Source: Myxococcota bacterium
GTDB taxonomy: Bacteria; Myxococcota_A; UBA9160; UBA6930
Assembly: GCA_028277885.1 (NCBI GenBank)
Contig: JANQFK010000018.1
Coordinates: 1 to 64,000 of the forward strand
DNA length: 64,000 nt
Direction of reading: 5' to 3'
Part shown: positions 42,263-51,018 of the stretch, piece by piece
Position numbering within the stretch: position 1 is the stretch's first letter
How the letters are laid out: the number at the start of each line of letters is the position of its first letter
Notes under the pieces: generated by a model
What the model was told of the DNA's origin: nothing
Seen by the model: the letters and a program-made list of their open reading frames with translations, nothing else
Databases searched by the model: none
Program-made: the position numbers and the translations under genes

Positions 42263-42931
42263 TCAGGCGGCCGGGCGCAGCCGGCCGGCCAGCACGTACT
42301 GGATGGTGCGGAAGTCCCGCAGCCGCCCCCCCAGCACCCGGTCCAGGCGCCGCAGCCAGCGGGGGCGCCGGTGCAGGCGGGGGCGGACCGCCACCACCTC
42401 GAGACCCGCGCTCTCGAACAGGCGCTTCATCTCGTGCAGGGTGAAGAAGCGCAGGTGGGTCGAGTCGAGGACGCCGGCCTCGCGATAGGTGAAGCGGCCG
42501 TTCCAGGCCAGGTCCCGAACCACCTCCCAGAGCCTCAGGTTGGGCAGGCTGGCCACCACGTGCCCGCCCGGCGCGAGACGCTGGGTGAGGGCGCGGAGCA
42601 CCGTCCAGGGGTCCACGAGGTGCTCGAGGACGTCGCCGCAGGCGATGCAGTCGTAGGTCTCCTCGAGGCCCGCGAGCTCCCGCTCGAGGTCGATCCGGAA
42701 CACGCGGTCGAGGCGCTTCGCCGCCTGCTCGGCGGCCCCGGGGTCGAGCTCGATCCCGTGCACCACGGCGCCGGGCCGACGCTTCTTGATCTCCTCGCCG
42801 AGGCGCCCGCGGGCGCAGCCCACGTCGAGGAAGCGCTCGGCGGCCGGCGGCAGCAGCTCGAGCAGCTCCTCGTTCACGACGTCGTAGTAGAAGTCCGGCT
42901 TGGGGGTGCCGTGCTCGGCCGCGGGAAACAC
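42263..42931 (-). CDS. Class I SAM methyltransferase
   Basis: Methyltransferase of 222 residues. Motif I RFLDVGCARGRLGEEIKKRRPGAVVHGIEL, followed by YDCIACGDVLEHLVDPWTVLRALTQRLAPGGHVVASLPNLR and the FFTLHEMKRLFESAGLEV end, all typical of the UbiE/glycosyl-cluster methyltransferases. Likely modifies a sugar. ATG 42931; divergent from the WbsX-like gene with 92 bases between them. Confidence 0.9.
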   Translation of the reverse strand: MFPAAEHGTPKPDFYYDVVNEELLELLPPAAERFLDVGCARGRLGEEIKKRRPGAVVHGIELDPGAAEQAAKRLDRVFRIDLERELAGLEETYDCIACGDVLEHLVDPWTVLRALTQRLAPGGHVVASLPNLRLWEVVRDLAWNGRFTYREAGVLDSTHLRFFTLHEMKRLFESAGLEVVAVRPRLHRRPRWLRRLDRVLGGRLRDFRTIQYVLAGRLRPAA

Positions 42932-43023
42932 GCGGGACAGGCTAGCGGAGCGGGCCCCGCGGGCTCGCCCTCGGGCGGCAGAAACGAACGGTGTTTCGGG
43001 ATCGCGCGGGCGGCGCTTCTGCT

Positions 43024-44250
43024 ATGTTGCGCCGCGCCTTGGCTGCGAGCGACGCCAGAGTCCTTCCGCACTCTCCGGCTGCGCCTCTCCGCGCCCCCCT
43101 CGCGCCTGCCCGAGCCGCCGCCGCGCCGCCTACCCCGCCGCCCAGCCCGCCGGCAAGGCTGATCGCCTTCCACCTGCCCCAGTTCCATCCGATTCCCGAG
43201 AACGACCGCTGGTGGGGGCCGGGCTTCACCGAGTGGACCAACGTGGTGAAGGCCCGCCCGCGCTTCCGCGGCCACTACCAGCCCCACCTCCCCGCGGACC
43301 TCGGCTTCTACGACCTGCGCGTCCCCGAGGCCCGCCACGCCCAGGCGGAGCTCGCGCGCCGCTACGGGATCTCGGCCTTCTGCTACTACCACTACTGGTT
43401 CGAGGGCCGGCGCCTCCTCGAGCGACCCGTGGACGAGATCCTGCGCAGCGGGGAGCCGGACTTCCCCTTCCTGCTGTGCTGGGCGAACCACCACTGGACG
43501 CGGACCTGGGGCATCGCCGACGACGACGTCCTGATGGCCCAGACCTACTCGCCCCAGGACGACCTCGACCACATCCGCTGGCTCGCCCAGGCCTTCGCCG
43601 ACCCGCGCTACCTGCGCGTGGACGGCAAGCCCCTGCTGCTGGTGTTCCGCGCCCTCGAGCTCCCGGACCCCGAGCGCACCGCCGAGACCTGGCGGGAGGA
43701 GTGCCAGCGCCTGGGGATCGGCGAGATCCTGCTGTGCCAGGTGCAGAACTGGCACGAGATCCGCGACCCCGGGGACATCGGCTTCGACGCCGCCCTCGAG
43801 TTCCAACCCTTCTATGGCAACCGCTCGGCCCTGCGGCGGCTGCATCGCTGGCGGGGTCGGGCGGACCGCCTGCTCGGGAGGGTGGAGCGCGCGCCGCGGG
43901 TCCACGCCTACGAGGACTTCGTCCAGACCTCCCTGGCGCGGCCCGCGTCCGGCTACCCGCTCTTCCCCTGCGCGGCTCCGGGCTGGGACAACTCCCCGCG
44001 CCTCGGGCGCTCCCCGATCATCTTCCACGGCTCGACGCCCGAGAAGTACGGGCGACAGCTCGCCGGCTGCATCCGGGCGGCCCGGGCGACCGGCGGCCCC
44101 GAGCCCCTGGTGTTCATCAACGCCTGGAACGAGTGGGCCGAGGGCGCGCACCTCGAGCCTTGCCAGCGCTGGGGCCACGGCTACCTGGAGGCGACGCGGA
44201 GCGCGCTTCAGCGCGCCTCGGCGACGAGCTCGCGGTACAGGGACTCGTAG
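43024..44250 (+). CDS. WbsX-like glycosyl hydrolase/transferase
   Basis: Protein of 408 residues of the WbsX family (GH99-like, PF14307), found in O-antigen loci and thought to act in polysaccharide synthesis. N-terminal Pro/Ala-rich stretch of 40 residues, then LIAFHLPQFHPIPENDRWWGPGFTEWTNVVKA (family signature), ISAFCYYHYWFEGRRLLERP, LLCWANHHWTRTWG, and PLVFINAWNEWAEGAHLEP with catalytic acids. TTG 42991 would be longer; I take ATG 43024. Its last 43 bases overlap the convergent glycosyltransferase. Confidence 0.9.
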   Translation: MLRRALAASDARVLPHSPAAPLRAPLAPARAAAAPPTPPPSPPARLIAFHLPQFHPIPENDRWWGPGFTEWTNVVKARPRFRGHYQPHLPADLGFYDLRVPEARHAQAELARRYGISAFCYYHYWFEGRRLLERPVDEILRSGEPDFPFLLCWANHHWTRTWGIADDDVLMAQTYSPQDDLDHIRWLAQAFADPRYLRVDGKPLLLVFRALELPDPERTAETWREECQRLGIGEILLCQVQNWHEIRDPGDIGFDAALEFQPFYGNRSALRRLHRWRGRADRLLGRVERAPRVHAYEDFVQTSLARPASGYPLFPCAAPGWDNSPRLGRSPIIFHGSTPEKYGRQLAGCIRAARATGGPEPLVFINAWNEWAEGAHLEPCQRWGHGYLEATRSALQRASATSSRYRDS

Positions 44251-45314
44251 GCGGCCACCATCTGCTCGGCGAGGAAGCCCTCGGCCACGCGCCGCGGTCC
44301 CTCGCCGGCGAGGCGCTCGCGCAGCGCGGGGTCGGCCACCAGCTTCGCCAGGGCATCGGCCAGCGCGACCGCGTCCTCGGGCGGCACCAGCAGCCCGGTG
44401 CGGCCGTCGACCACGGCGTCCCCCAGTCCACCGACGCGCGTCGCCACCACGGCGCGGCCCGCCGCCATGGCCTCGAGGGCGGCCACGCCCAGGCCCTCGA
44501 GGCGCGAGGGCAGCACCAGCACGTCGCAGGCGGCGAGAAGCTCCGCGGGATCGCTGCGCCGGCCCAGGAAGCGCACCTGCTGGGAGAGGCCGAGCTCGCC
44601 GGCGAGCTTCTCGAGAGGGCCCCGCTCGGGCCCGTCGCCCGCGATCCAGAGCGCGGGCCGCAGCTCCCGGTCCGCCAGGCGGGCCAGGGCGTGGAGCAGC
44701 ACGTCGAGGCCCTTGCGGCGCACCAGCGCCGCCAGGGCGAGCAGCACCACCTCGTCTCCCGCTCCCTCGGCGCGCCGCGTCGCCGCGCGGCCGACCCGGG
44801 GCCGCAGGGCCTCGGGATCGACGGCGCTGGGGATCCGGACCACACGCTCGTCGGGGACGCCCCCCTCGCGCAGCCGCTCCGCCACGCCCGGTGAGATCGC
44901 GACGGTGCGCAGGGTGAGGTGCTCGTGGATGAGGCGCGTGCGCGGCCCGCGCGCGACGGCGCGGTCCATGCGCCGGGTGGTGAGGGCAGGGACGCCGGCG
45001 GCCCGCGCCGCGAGCCCGCCCAGCCAGGTGGCGCGCCCGGTGTGGAGGTGCGCCAGCTGGGGGCGCTCCTGCCTCATCAGCCGGCGCAGCGTCCGGACCG
45101 CGGGAAGGTCGAGATCGTTGCGCATGGCCACGCCGCGTACGGCGAGGCCGCGCTCCCGGGCCTCGGCCTCGGCGCGGCTGCCGGGCGGGCACACCAGGAG
45201 CGACTCGTGGCCGCGGGCGCGCAGGCCCTCGAGCAGCAGGAAGACCTGGCGCTCCCCGCCCGAGAACCCGCGCTCGGCGTCGACGTGGAGGATGCGGAGC
45301 GGCGCGCTCGCCGT
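44208..45314 (-). CDS. Family 4 glycosyltransferase (no standard start codon)
   Basis: GT-B glycosyltransferase. The C-terminal half is canonical: [43 protein letters not shown], and [34 protein letters not shown] with the E-x7-E donor motif. The first usual start, GTG 45194, gives 328 residues but omits the acceptor-side motif. In the same frame the bases 45314-45195 encode [20 protein letters not shown], an excellent GT4 N terminus, with no ATG, GTG or TTG back to a stop at 45335. ACG 45314 lies near a GAAGGG at the etfA stop; a rare start or a base error is likely. Start therefore approximate. Confidence 0.85.
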   Translation of the reverse strand, partial: TASAPLRILHVDAERGFSGGERQVFLLLEGLRARGHESLLVCPPGSRAEAEARERGLAVRGVAMRNDLDLPAVRTLRRLMRQERPQLAHLHTGRATWLGGLAARAAGVPALTTRRMDRAVARGPRTRLIHEHLTLRTVAISPGVAERLREGGVPDERVVRIPSAVDPEALRPRVGRAATRRAEGAGDEVVLLALAALVRRKGLDVLLHALARLADRELRPALWIAGDGPERGPLEKLAGELGLSQQVRFLGRRSDPAELLAACDVLVLPSRLEGLGVAALEAMAAGRAVVATRVGGLGDAVVDGRTGLLVPPEDAVALADALAKLVADPALRERLAGEGPRRVAEGFLAEQMVAAYESLYRELVAEAR

Positions 45315-45315
45315 C

Positions 45316-46275
45316 TCAGCCCTTCGCGGTCTTCACCGCCTCGGTCAGCGCGGGCACCACCTCGAACAGGTCCGCCGTCACGCCCAGGTCCGCGACCTCG
45401 AAGATCGGTGCATCGCCGTCCTTGTTGATGGCGATGATGAAGTTCGAGGCCTTCATCCCCACCAGGTGCTGGATGGCGCCGGAGATGCCGCAGGCGATGT
45501 AGAGCTTCGGGGTGACGACCTGGCCCGAGGAGCCCACCTGGTACTCGTGGGGGAGCCAGCCGGCGTCCACCACCGGGCGGGAGGCCCCCATGGCGCCGCC
45601 GAGGGCGTCGGCGAGGGGCTGGATCACCTCCTGGAACTTCTCGGGGTCGCCCACGCCGCGGCCGCCGGACACGATGACCTCGGCCTTGGTGAGGTCCACG
45701 CCCTTGGCCTCGGCCTCGCGCACCTCGACGAACTTCGCCTTCAGGCCGTCGAAGGACACGTCGAGCTTGTCCACCTTGCCCGAGGTCGAGCCCTCGAAGG
45801 CCGGCGTGGCGCCGGGCTGCATGGTGGCCACCGCCACGTCGCCGGAGGGCGCGATGCGGGCGTCGAGCTTGCCGTTGAAGACGCGGCGCAGGAACACGGT
45901 GTTGCCGCCGTCGGACTCGACGCCGAAGCAGTCGCTCACGAAGGCGGCGTCGAGGGCCGCCGCGACGCGCGGCGCCACGTCCCAGCCGCTCGGCGTGTTG
46001 GAGATCAGCACGACGTCCGGCGAGGTGGCGTCCACGGCGGCGCGGATGGCGCGCGTCCAGGCGTCCACGTTGTAGTTGGCGACGGCTTCGTCGTCGACGA
46101 GGAGCACCTCGCCGCCGCCCTTGGCCGCGAAGGCGTCGGCCTCGGCGGCCACGCCGCTGCCGAGCACCAGGCTCTTCACGTCCTTGCCCAGCTTGCTCGC
46201 GAAGCTCGCCAGCTCGTAGCTGGCCTCGCGGATCTTGCCCTTCTGGATCTCCGCAACGATCAGGACGTTGCCCAT
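45316..46275 (-). CDS. etfA: Electron transfer flavoprotein, alpha subunit
   Basis: Binds FAD and shuttles electrons from acyl-CoA dehydrogenases to the respiratory chain. The 319-residue subunit has N-terminal [23 protein letters not shown] and the C-terminal FAD domain with [39 protein letters not shown] and [30 protein letters not shown] 46275. It is separated from etfB by 127 bases that hold a hairpin repeat; transcription is still likely to continue. A glycosyltransferase follows almost immediately. Confidence 0.98.
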   Translation of the reverse strand: MGNVLIVAEIQKGKIREASYELASFASKLGKDVKSLVLGSGVAAEADAFAAKGGGEVLLVDDEAVANYNVDAWTRAIRAAVDATSPDVVLISNTPSGWDVAPRVAAALDAAFVSDCFGVESDGGNTVFLRRVFNGKLDARIAPSGDVAVATMQPGATPAFEGSTSGKVDKLDVSFDGLKAKFVEVREAEAKGVDLTKAEVIVSGGRGVGDPEKFQEVIQPLADALGGAMGASRPVVDAGWLPHEYQVGSSGQVVTPKLYIACGISGAIQHLVGMKASNFIIAINKDGDAPIFEVADLGVTADLFEVVPALTEAVKTAKG

Positions 46276-46314
46276 CTTCTCTGACTCCTTCGCTTCGGCG
46301 GCCGGCCTTCAGGA

Positions 46315-46390
46315 CTTCGCTTCGGCGGGCGCTCGCCTGCGGCTCGCTGCCTCGCTGCGCGGCCTTCGGCCTTGCGGGTTGCTCGTTTCC
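46315..46390. repeat. Hairpin element, diverged copy E (probable)
   Basis: In the etfB-etfA gap. The plus strand has GGCTCGCTGCCTCGCTGCG followed by GGCC-TTC-GGCC (46361-46371), matching GGCTCGCT...GCTGCG and the TTC-loop hairpin of copy A in order, but with shorter stems. Two copies of CTTCGCTTCGGCGG flank it. Membership in the family is less certain than A-D. Confidence 0.5.
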
Positions 46391-46402
46391 CAGTCGGCCC
46401 CG

Positions 46403-47185
46403 CTAGAGGAGGCCGAGCTCCTTGATCTTGCCGAGGAGCTTCTCGACGACCTCGTCGGTGCTGCCCTCGATCATCTCCGCGCCCTCGCCCTTGGGCGGGA
46501 CGTAGATCTTCTCGACCTTGACCTTCGAGGCGGCGGCGCCCACCTGGCCGGTGAGGCCCAGGTCCTCGGCCGTCTTGGTGTCGATGGGCTTCTTCTTGGC
46601 CGCCATGATGCCCTTGAGCGACGCGTAGCGGACCTGGTTGAGGCCGGTCTGCACCGCCAGCAGGGCGGGGGTGGGCAGCTCCACCACCTCCAGGGCGCCG
46701 CCCTCGAGCTCGCGCTCGCAGGTCACGGTGCCCTCGGCGCGCTCGGCCTTCACCACCGCGGTGGCGCTCGGGATGCCCATCAGCTCGGCCAGCATCGGCC
46801 CCACGGCGGCGAAGTTGCCGTCGTCGGCCATCAGGCCCATCAGCACCAGGTCCGGCGACTCCTCCTTGGCGACCGCCGCCAGCACCTTGGCGATGCCCAG
46901 GGAGTCGGAGTCGTCCACGGCGGCGTCCTTCACGTGGACGGCGCGGTCGGCCCCCATGCCGAGGGCGGTGCGCAGCGCCTGGGTGACGCGGTCGGGGCCG
47001 ATGGAGACCACCACCACCTCCGCCTCGCCGGCGTCCTTGATGCGCAGCGCCTCCTCGAGCGCGTAGGTGTCGTAGCTGTTGATCTCGAACTTGATGCCGT
47101 CTTCCTTGATCCAGGTGCCGTCGGAGTCGATCTCCAGACGCGCGTCCTGGTGCGGCACCTGCTTCAGGCAGACCATGATCTTCAT
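46403..47185 (-). CDS. etfB: Electron transfer flavoprotein, beta subunit
   Basis: Partner of EtfA, 260 residues; binds AMP and contacts the dehydrogenases. KIMVCLKQVPHQDARLEIDSDGTWIKEDG, INSYDTYALEEALRIKD, VVVSIGPDRVTQALRTALGMGADRAVHV (nucleotide site) and the recognition loop region AVVKAERAEGTVTCERELEGG and VELPTPALLAVQTGLNQVRYASLKGIMAAKKKPI are all present. First gene of the etfBA operon, with a good promoter at 47246-47274. ATG 47185. Confidence 0.98.
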   Translation of the reverse strand: MKIMVCLKQVPHQDARLEIDSDGTWIKEDGIKFEINSYDTYALEEALRIKDAGEAEVVVVSIGPDRVTQALRTALGMGADRAVHVKDAAVDDSDSLGIAKVLAAVAKEESPDLVLMGLMADDGNFAAVGPMLAELMGIPSATAVVKAERAEGTVTCERELEGGALEVVELPTPALLAVQTGLNQVRYASLKGIMAAKKKPIDTKTAEDLGLTGQVGAAASKVKVEKIYVPPKGEGAEMIEGSTDEVVEKLLGKIKELGLL

Positions 47186-47245
47186 GGGGGATGAGGCCTC
47201 CGCTGGGTCGGGGTGGCGGGAGCCGGGCGGCTCCGCGAAGCCCGG

Positions 47246-47274
47246 ATCCTACCGGACGGCCCCTGGGGTTTCAA
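47246..47274 (-). promoter_or_regulatory. Sigma70-type promoter for etfBA
   Basis: On the minus strand TTGAAA (47274-47269), 17-base spacer, TAGGAT (47251-47246). Predicted transcription start near 47238, about 53 bases before the etfB ATG. Best promoter match in the window. Confidence 0.6.
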
Positions 47275-47346
47275 CCGGGCCGTTGGGCGAAAACTGACTC
47301 GGATTCAGGTAGTTAGGCGCAGCGACGCACCCGGTCCGGGGTCGCC

Positions 47347-48057
47347 TCAGTACCCCATGAAGCGCAGGAAATCCCCGAGTCGTCCCACGCGGAGGGTGGG
47401 GTTGGTGCGCTTCTGCTCGCCGATGGTCGAGGAGGGCTCGGGGGCGTAGAGGTGGCCCGGGAAGAGCAGCGTCTCGTCCGGGAGCTTCGCCAGCTTGCCG
47501 GTGAGGCTGTGGTACATCGCCTCGGGATCGCTGCCCGGCAGGTCGACGCGCCCGCAGCTGCCCAGGAAGAGCGTGTCGCCCGAGACCAGCCGGCCCGCCG
47601 CGCCGCCGGACTCCACGAGGAAGCACTGGGAGCCCGGCGTGTGGCCCGGGGTGTGGATCAGACGCACCCGCACCTCGCCGAGCTCGAGGACGTCGCCGCT
47701 CTCGTGCAGGGCCAGGTCCGACGCCGAGGCGCCGGTCACCCGCAGCAGGCCCTCGGCCTCGTCGCGCTGCACGTGGAGCGGCACGGGGCAGCGCTCGAGC
47801 AGGCGCGAGACCCCGGGGATCTGCATGCCGAAGAGCGATCCCCCCACGTGGTCCTGGTGGTAGTGGGTCAGCAGGGCGCCGACCACGCGGACCCCGTCCT
47901 GCTCGGCGCGGTCGAGCAGCGCGTCCACGTCCCAGGCCGGGTCCACCACGAAGGCCTCGCGCGCGGAGCGGCTCCCCACCAGGTAGGCGAGGTTCGCCAT
48001 CTCGCCCACGGGCAGCTGGGCGAAGTAGAGGTCGTCGCTCGGGCCCGCGGCGCTCAC
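47347..48057 (-). CDS. Metallo-beta-lactamase fold hydrolase
   Basis: MBL-fold protein of 236 residues of the glyoxalase II/persulfide dioxygenase type. Metal motif THYHQDHVGG (Tyr in place of the second His of THxHxDH is normal in position), then HTPGHTPGSQCFLVE, VSGDTLFLGSCGRVDLPG and LFPGHLYAPEPSSTIGEQKRTNPTL, a known glyoxalase II-like end. Substrate could be a thioester or persulfide. Start GTG 48057 by overlap (GTGA) with the Rieske gene. Operon: hydrolase, Rieske protein, this gene. Confidence 0.9.
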   Translation of the reverse strand: MSAAGPSDDLYFAQLPVGEMANLAYLVGSRSAREAFVVDPAWDVDALLDRAEQDGVRVVGALLTHYHQDHVGGSLFGMQIPGVSRLLERCPVPLHVQRDEAEGLLRVTGASASDLALHESGDVLELGEVRVRLIHTPGHTPGSQCFLVESGGAAGRLVSGDTLFLGSCGRVDLPGSDPEAMYHSLTGKLAKLPDETLLFPGHLYAPEPSSTIGEQKRTNPTLRVGRLGDFLRFMGY

Positions 48058-48368
48058 TCCGGGATCCTCACCTCGAGGCGGCCGTCGACCTCGCGCACCT
48101 CCAGCACCTCGAGGACGGTGAGGTCCTCCTCGCAGTCGCCGGTGCGCACGTCGTACGCGTAGGCGTGGAGGGGGCAGACGATGAAGTCGCCGTCCACGAG
48201 CCCCTCGCCCAGGCTCGCGCCGGCGTGGGGGCAGCTGTCGTCCACGGCGAAGAAGCCGGCCTCGGCGCGGCCCACGGCGAGGCAGCGGGCGCCGACGCGC
48301 ACGCTGCGGACCTTGCCCGGGGCGAACTCGTCGGCGCTCCCGAGCGGGTGCCAGCCCCCCGCCGTCAC
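48054..48368 (-). CDS. Rieske [2Fe-2S] ferredoxin-like protein
   Basis: Small soluble electron-transfer protein of 104 residues, NirD/BphF-type. The cluster ligands are SCPHAGASLGEG (Cys-x-His) and VCPLHAYAYDVRTGDCEED (Cys-x2-His). The N terminus WHPLGSADEFAPGKVRSVRVGARCLAVGRA is typical. It may supply electrons to an oxygenase not in this window. Start GTG 48368 overlaps the stop of the hydrolase by four bases and its own stop overlaps the MBL gene in the same way. Confidence 0.92.
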   Translation of the reverse strand: MTAGGWHPLGSADEFAPGKVRSVRVGARCLAVGRAEAGFFAVDDSCPHAGASLGEGLVDGDFIVCPLHAYAYDVRTGDCEEDLTVLEVLEVREVDGRLEVRIPE

Positions 48369-49075
48369 TCCCCCAGGACCTTGGCGATCCAGTCGTGAAG
48401 CGCCGTCAGCACCTCGGCCTCCACGTCCTCCTGGGTGCGGGGCGACTTCTTCAGCACCTTGAAGCCGTGGTCCGCCTCGTCCACCACGTGGAGCTTCGAG
48501 ACCGCGCCCACGCGCAGCAGCACGCGGCGCAGCACGTCGAGGTCGCAGTGCCGGTCGCGCGTGCCCTGGACGAACAGGGTGGGGCTGATCACGCGGTAGA
48601 GCGGGTCGTCGCGCAGCTCGGCGGTGCTGCCCTGCTTGTGGAGCGGGTAGCCGAGCAGGAACACGCCGTCGACGCGCAGCCGGGCCGCCGCCGCGTAGGC
48701 GGCCGCCTGGGCGCCCAGGTTCTTGCCGCCGATGAACAGGTGGGCCGGCGCCGCCGTGGGGTCGCGCCCCAGCACCGCGGCGGCGGCCCGGAAGGTGCGC
48801 AGCAGCACCGGGGTGTCGTCGGGGCGGGACTTCTCGGCCTCCACGAAGGGGAAGCGGAAGCGCAGGGTGAGGAACTTCCGCTCGGTGAGCGCCCGCTGGA
48901 GGCCCTCCAGGAGCGGGTCCTCGGCCTCCTTGCCGTGGGCCAGCACCACGCTCACCCGCGAGCCCGTGGGCCACCACTCCGGCACTCCCAGCACGCCCTT
49001 CACGGCCGAGAGGTCGTGGACGGGCTCGGGGAGCGGGATCTCGATGTCCTCGAAGCGCGCGGTCGGCTCGACCAA
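48365..49075 (-). CDS. Tex30/KANL3-like alpha/beta hydrolase, nucleophile missing
   Basis: Alpha/beta-hydrolase fold protein of 236 residues related to Tex30/KANL3 and dienelactone-hydrolase-like proteins. VVLAHGKEAEDPLLEGLQRAL gives the oxyanion strand, and Asp174 (GTRDRHCD) and His203 (DEADHGFKV) fit the triad, but the nucleophile elbow reads GGKNLGA (Asn119 where G-x-S-x-G expects Ser). So activity is doubtful, or Asn is a misfit from drift. TTG 49075, preceded by GGAGGGG, is the best start. Confidence 0.82.
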   Translation of the reverse strand: MVEPTARFEDIEIPLPEPVHDLSAVKGVLGVPEWWPTGSRVSVVLAHGKEAEDPLLEGLQRALTERKFLTLRFRFPFVEAEKSRPDDTPVLLRTFRAAAAVLGRDPTAAPAHLFIGGKNLGAQAAAYAAAARLRVDGVFLLGYPLHKQGSTAELRDDPLYRVISPTLFVQGTRDRHCDLDVLRRVLLRVGAVSKLHVVDEADHGFKVLKKSPRTQEDVEAEVLTALHDWIAKVLGE

Positions 49076-49182
49076 GGTCCCCTCCGGGGCCTGTTGATAA
49101 CACAATCGCCGCGCCCGAGTCCCGCGACGCTGGGGGCGGGATCCGAATTCCCCTATGTTGACGGGTTCCTGGGAGCCCACGC

Positions 49183-50100
49183 ATGGAAAAGGTCCTGATC
49201 ACGGGAATCGCCGGGGGCCAGGGACGCCTCCTCGCCCGGCGCCTGCTCGAGAACTACGAGGTGTGCGGCGCCGACTGGGTCCCGTGGGAGGGGCACCCGC
49301 GGGGAGTCTCGGTCCACGCCGTGGACCTGCGCAAGAAGAAGTTCGAGGACGTGGTGCGCACGGAGATGCCGACCTCCGTGGTCCACATGGCGTTCATCCG
49401 CCACTTCCGCGGCGACCCGCGCCGCCGCCACGACGTGAACGTGCGCGGCACCAAGCAGCTCCTCGACCACTGCGCCAACTACGGCGTGCAGAAGCTCGTG
49501 GTCGTGTCGAGCAGCTACGTGTACGGCGCGTTCCCCGAGAACCCGTTCTACATGGACGAGGACCACCCGCTCTCGGCGAGCCGCTCCTACCCGGAGATCC
49601 GCGACCTGGTCGAGGTCGACACCCTCGCCCAGGGCTTCATCTGGAAGTACCCGCACATCCGCACCTGCGTGCTGCGGCCCGTGAACGTGCTCGGCTACTT
49701 CGTGCACTCCGCCATCGGGTCCTACCTGCGGATGGAGCGCATCCCGACCATGATGGGCTTCGATCCCATGATGCAGTTCATCCACGAGGAGGACGTGTGC
49801 GAGGCCATCGCCCTCGCCCTCGAGCACGGACTCCAGGGCGTCTTCAACGTGACGGGCCCCGGCCAGGTGCCGCTCCACACCGCCATCCGCGAGACCGGCG
49901 GCAAGGCCCTCTCCCTGCCCGAGCCCGTCGTGCGGCCGCTCTTCCAACGCATGTTCAACTGGGGCCTGTGGCCCTTCCCGCCGGGCGCCATCGACTACCT
50001 CAAGTACCCGGTCACGCTCTCGGGGCGCAACTTCATCGAGGCGACCCGCTTCCGGCCGCTGTTCGGTCTCGAAGAGATCTTCCACAGCGTCCGCCGCTAG
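49183..50100 (+). CDS. NAD-dependent epimerase/dehydratase-like protein (module 2)
   Basis: Extended SDR protein of 305 residues. NAD turn VLITGIAGGQGRLLARRLL, SSSYVYGAFPENPFYMDEDHPL, then RSYPEIRDLVEVD, where the usual Tyr-x3-Lys is Tyr-x3-Arg, followed by TCVLRPVNVLGYFVHSAIGSYL. It resembles the module 1 protein at 22479, and both stand beside a matched acyltransferase. A lipid or lipid-linked sugar substrate is possible, but this is inference. ATG 49183; the gap of 107 bases to the divergent hydrolase contains TATGTT. Confidence 0.85.
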   Translation: MEKVLITGIAGGQGRLLARRLLENYEVCGADWVPWEGHPRGVSVHAVDLRKKKFEDVVRTEMPTSVVHMAFIRHFRGDPRRRHDVNVRGTKQLLDHCANYGVQKLVVVSSSYVYGAFPENPFYMDEDHPLSASRSYPEIRDLVEVDTLAQGFIWKYPHIRTCVLRPVNVLGYFVHSAIGSYLRMERIPTMMGFDPMMQFIHEEDVCEAIALALEHGLQGVFNVTGPGQVPLHTAIRETGGKALSLPEPVVRPLFQRMFNWGLWPFPPGAIDYLKYPVTLSGRNFIEATRFRPLFGLEEIFHSVRR

Positions 50101-50130
50101 CGCGGGGCGGGGACGGGAGGACGCACCGCC

Positions 50131-51018
50131 GTGGGCCTGCTCTCGGGAATCGGCCGCATCGGGCGCGACCTCGCCGGCGCCGTGCTGCCGCTCCAGCTGC
50201 GCGACATCGAGCGCGAGCTCGACGATCGGCTGCGCAAGATCCCCGCCCAGCTGAACGAGTTCGGCTACGACGAGTTCGGGCTCTCCCCGGACTGGATCCG
50301 GCGCAGCATCCTGCCGAGCGCGCTGCTCTACCGGCTCTACTTCCGGGTGGAGACCTTCGGCATCGAGCACGTACCCGCCGGGCGCGTGCTGCTGGTGGCG
50401 AACCACGCGGGCCAGCTGCCCTTCGACGCCGCCATGCTGAACATCGCCTGCCTGCTGGAGGCGGACCCGCCGCGCATCGCCCGCGGCATGGCGGAGTACT
50501 GGGTGCCCCAGCTGCCCTGGGTGAACGTCGCCGCCACCCGCTCGGGCCAGATGGTGGGCACGCCCGAGAACTGCGTCGCGCTCCTCGAGGCCGAGGCCTG
50601 CGTGGCGGTGTTCCCCGAAGGCGTTCGCGGCATGAACAAGCTCTACCGCGACCGCTACGAGCTGATGCGCTTCGGACTCGGCTTCATGCGCCTCGCCATC
50701 GAGACCCAGACCCCCATCGTGCCCGTGGGCATCGTGGGCTCCGAGGAGCAGCAGCCGGGCTTCGCCAACCTCGAGGGGCTGGGGCGCGCCCTGGGCATGC
50801 CGGCCCTGCCCATCACCCTGGGCTTCCCGTGGCTGGGCCCCCTGGGCCTGCTGCCGATGCCCGTGAAGTACCGCATGCACTTCGGCGCGCCGATGGAGTT
50901 CGGCGGCTCGCCCCACGACGAGGACGGCAGCATCGAGCCCAAGGTCGAGCAGGTGAAGCACGCCATCAAGGAGCTGCTCGACCGCGGCCGCGCCGAGCGC
51001 CGCGGGGTGTTCCGCTGA
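50131..51018 (+). CDS. Lysophospholipid acyltransferase-like protein (module 2)
   Basis: Acyltransferase of 295 residues, paralog of the module 1 protein. Shared blocks: YRLYFRVE, ANHAGQLPFDAAM (His-x6-Asp), LPWVNV, VFPEGVRGMNKLYRDRYELM, VPVGIVGSEEQQPGF, and the C-terminal FPWLGPLGLLPMPVKYRMHFG. An N-terminal helical segment (RIGRDLAGAVLPLQLRDIERELDDRLRKI) replaces the long low-complexity arm of the other copy. GTG 50131 is preceded by GGGAGGACG. Its stop and the next ATG overlap (TGATG). Confidence 0.88.
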   Translation: MGLLSGIGRIGRDLAGAVLPLQLRDIERELDDRLRKIPAQLNEFGYDEFGLSPDWIRRSILPSALLYRLYFRVETFGIEHVPAGRVLLVANHAGQLPFDAAMLNIACLLEADPPRIARGMAEYWVPQLPWVNVAATRSGQMVGTPENCVALLEAEACVAVFPEGVRGMNKLYRDRYELMRFGLGFMRLAIETQTPIVPVGIVGSEEQQPGFANLEGLGRALGMPALPITLGFPWLGPLGLLPMPVKYRMHFGAPMEFGGSPHDEDGSIEPKVEQVKHAIKELLDRGRAERRGVFR

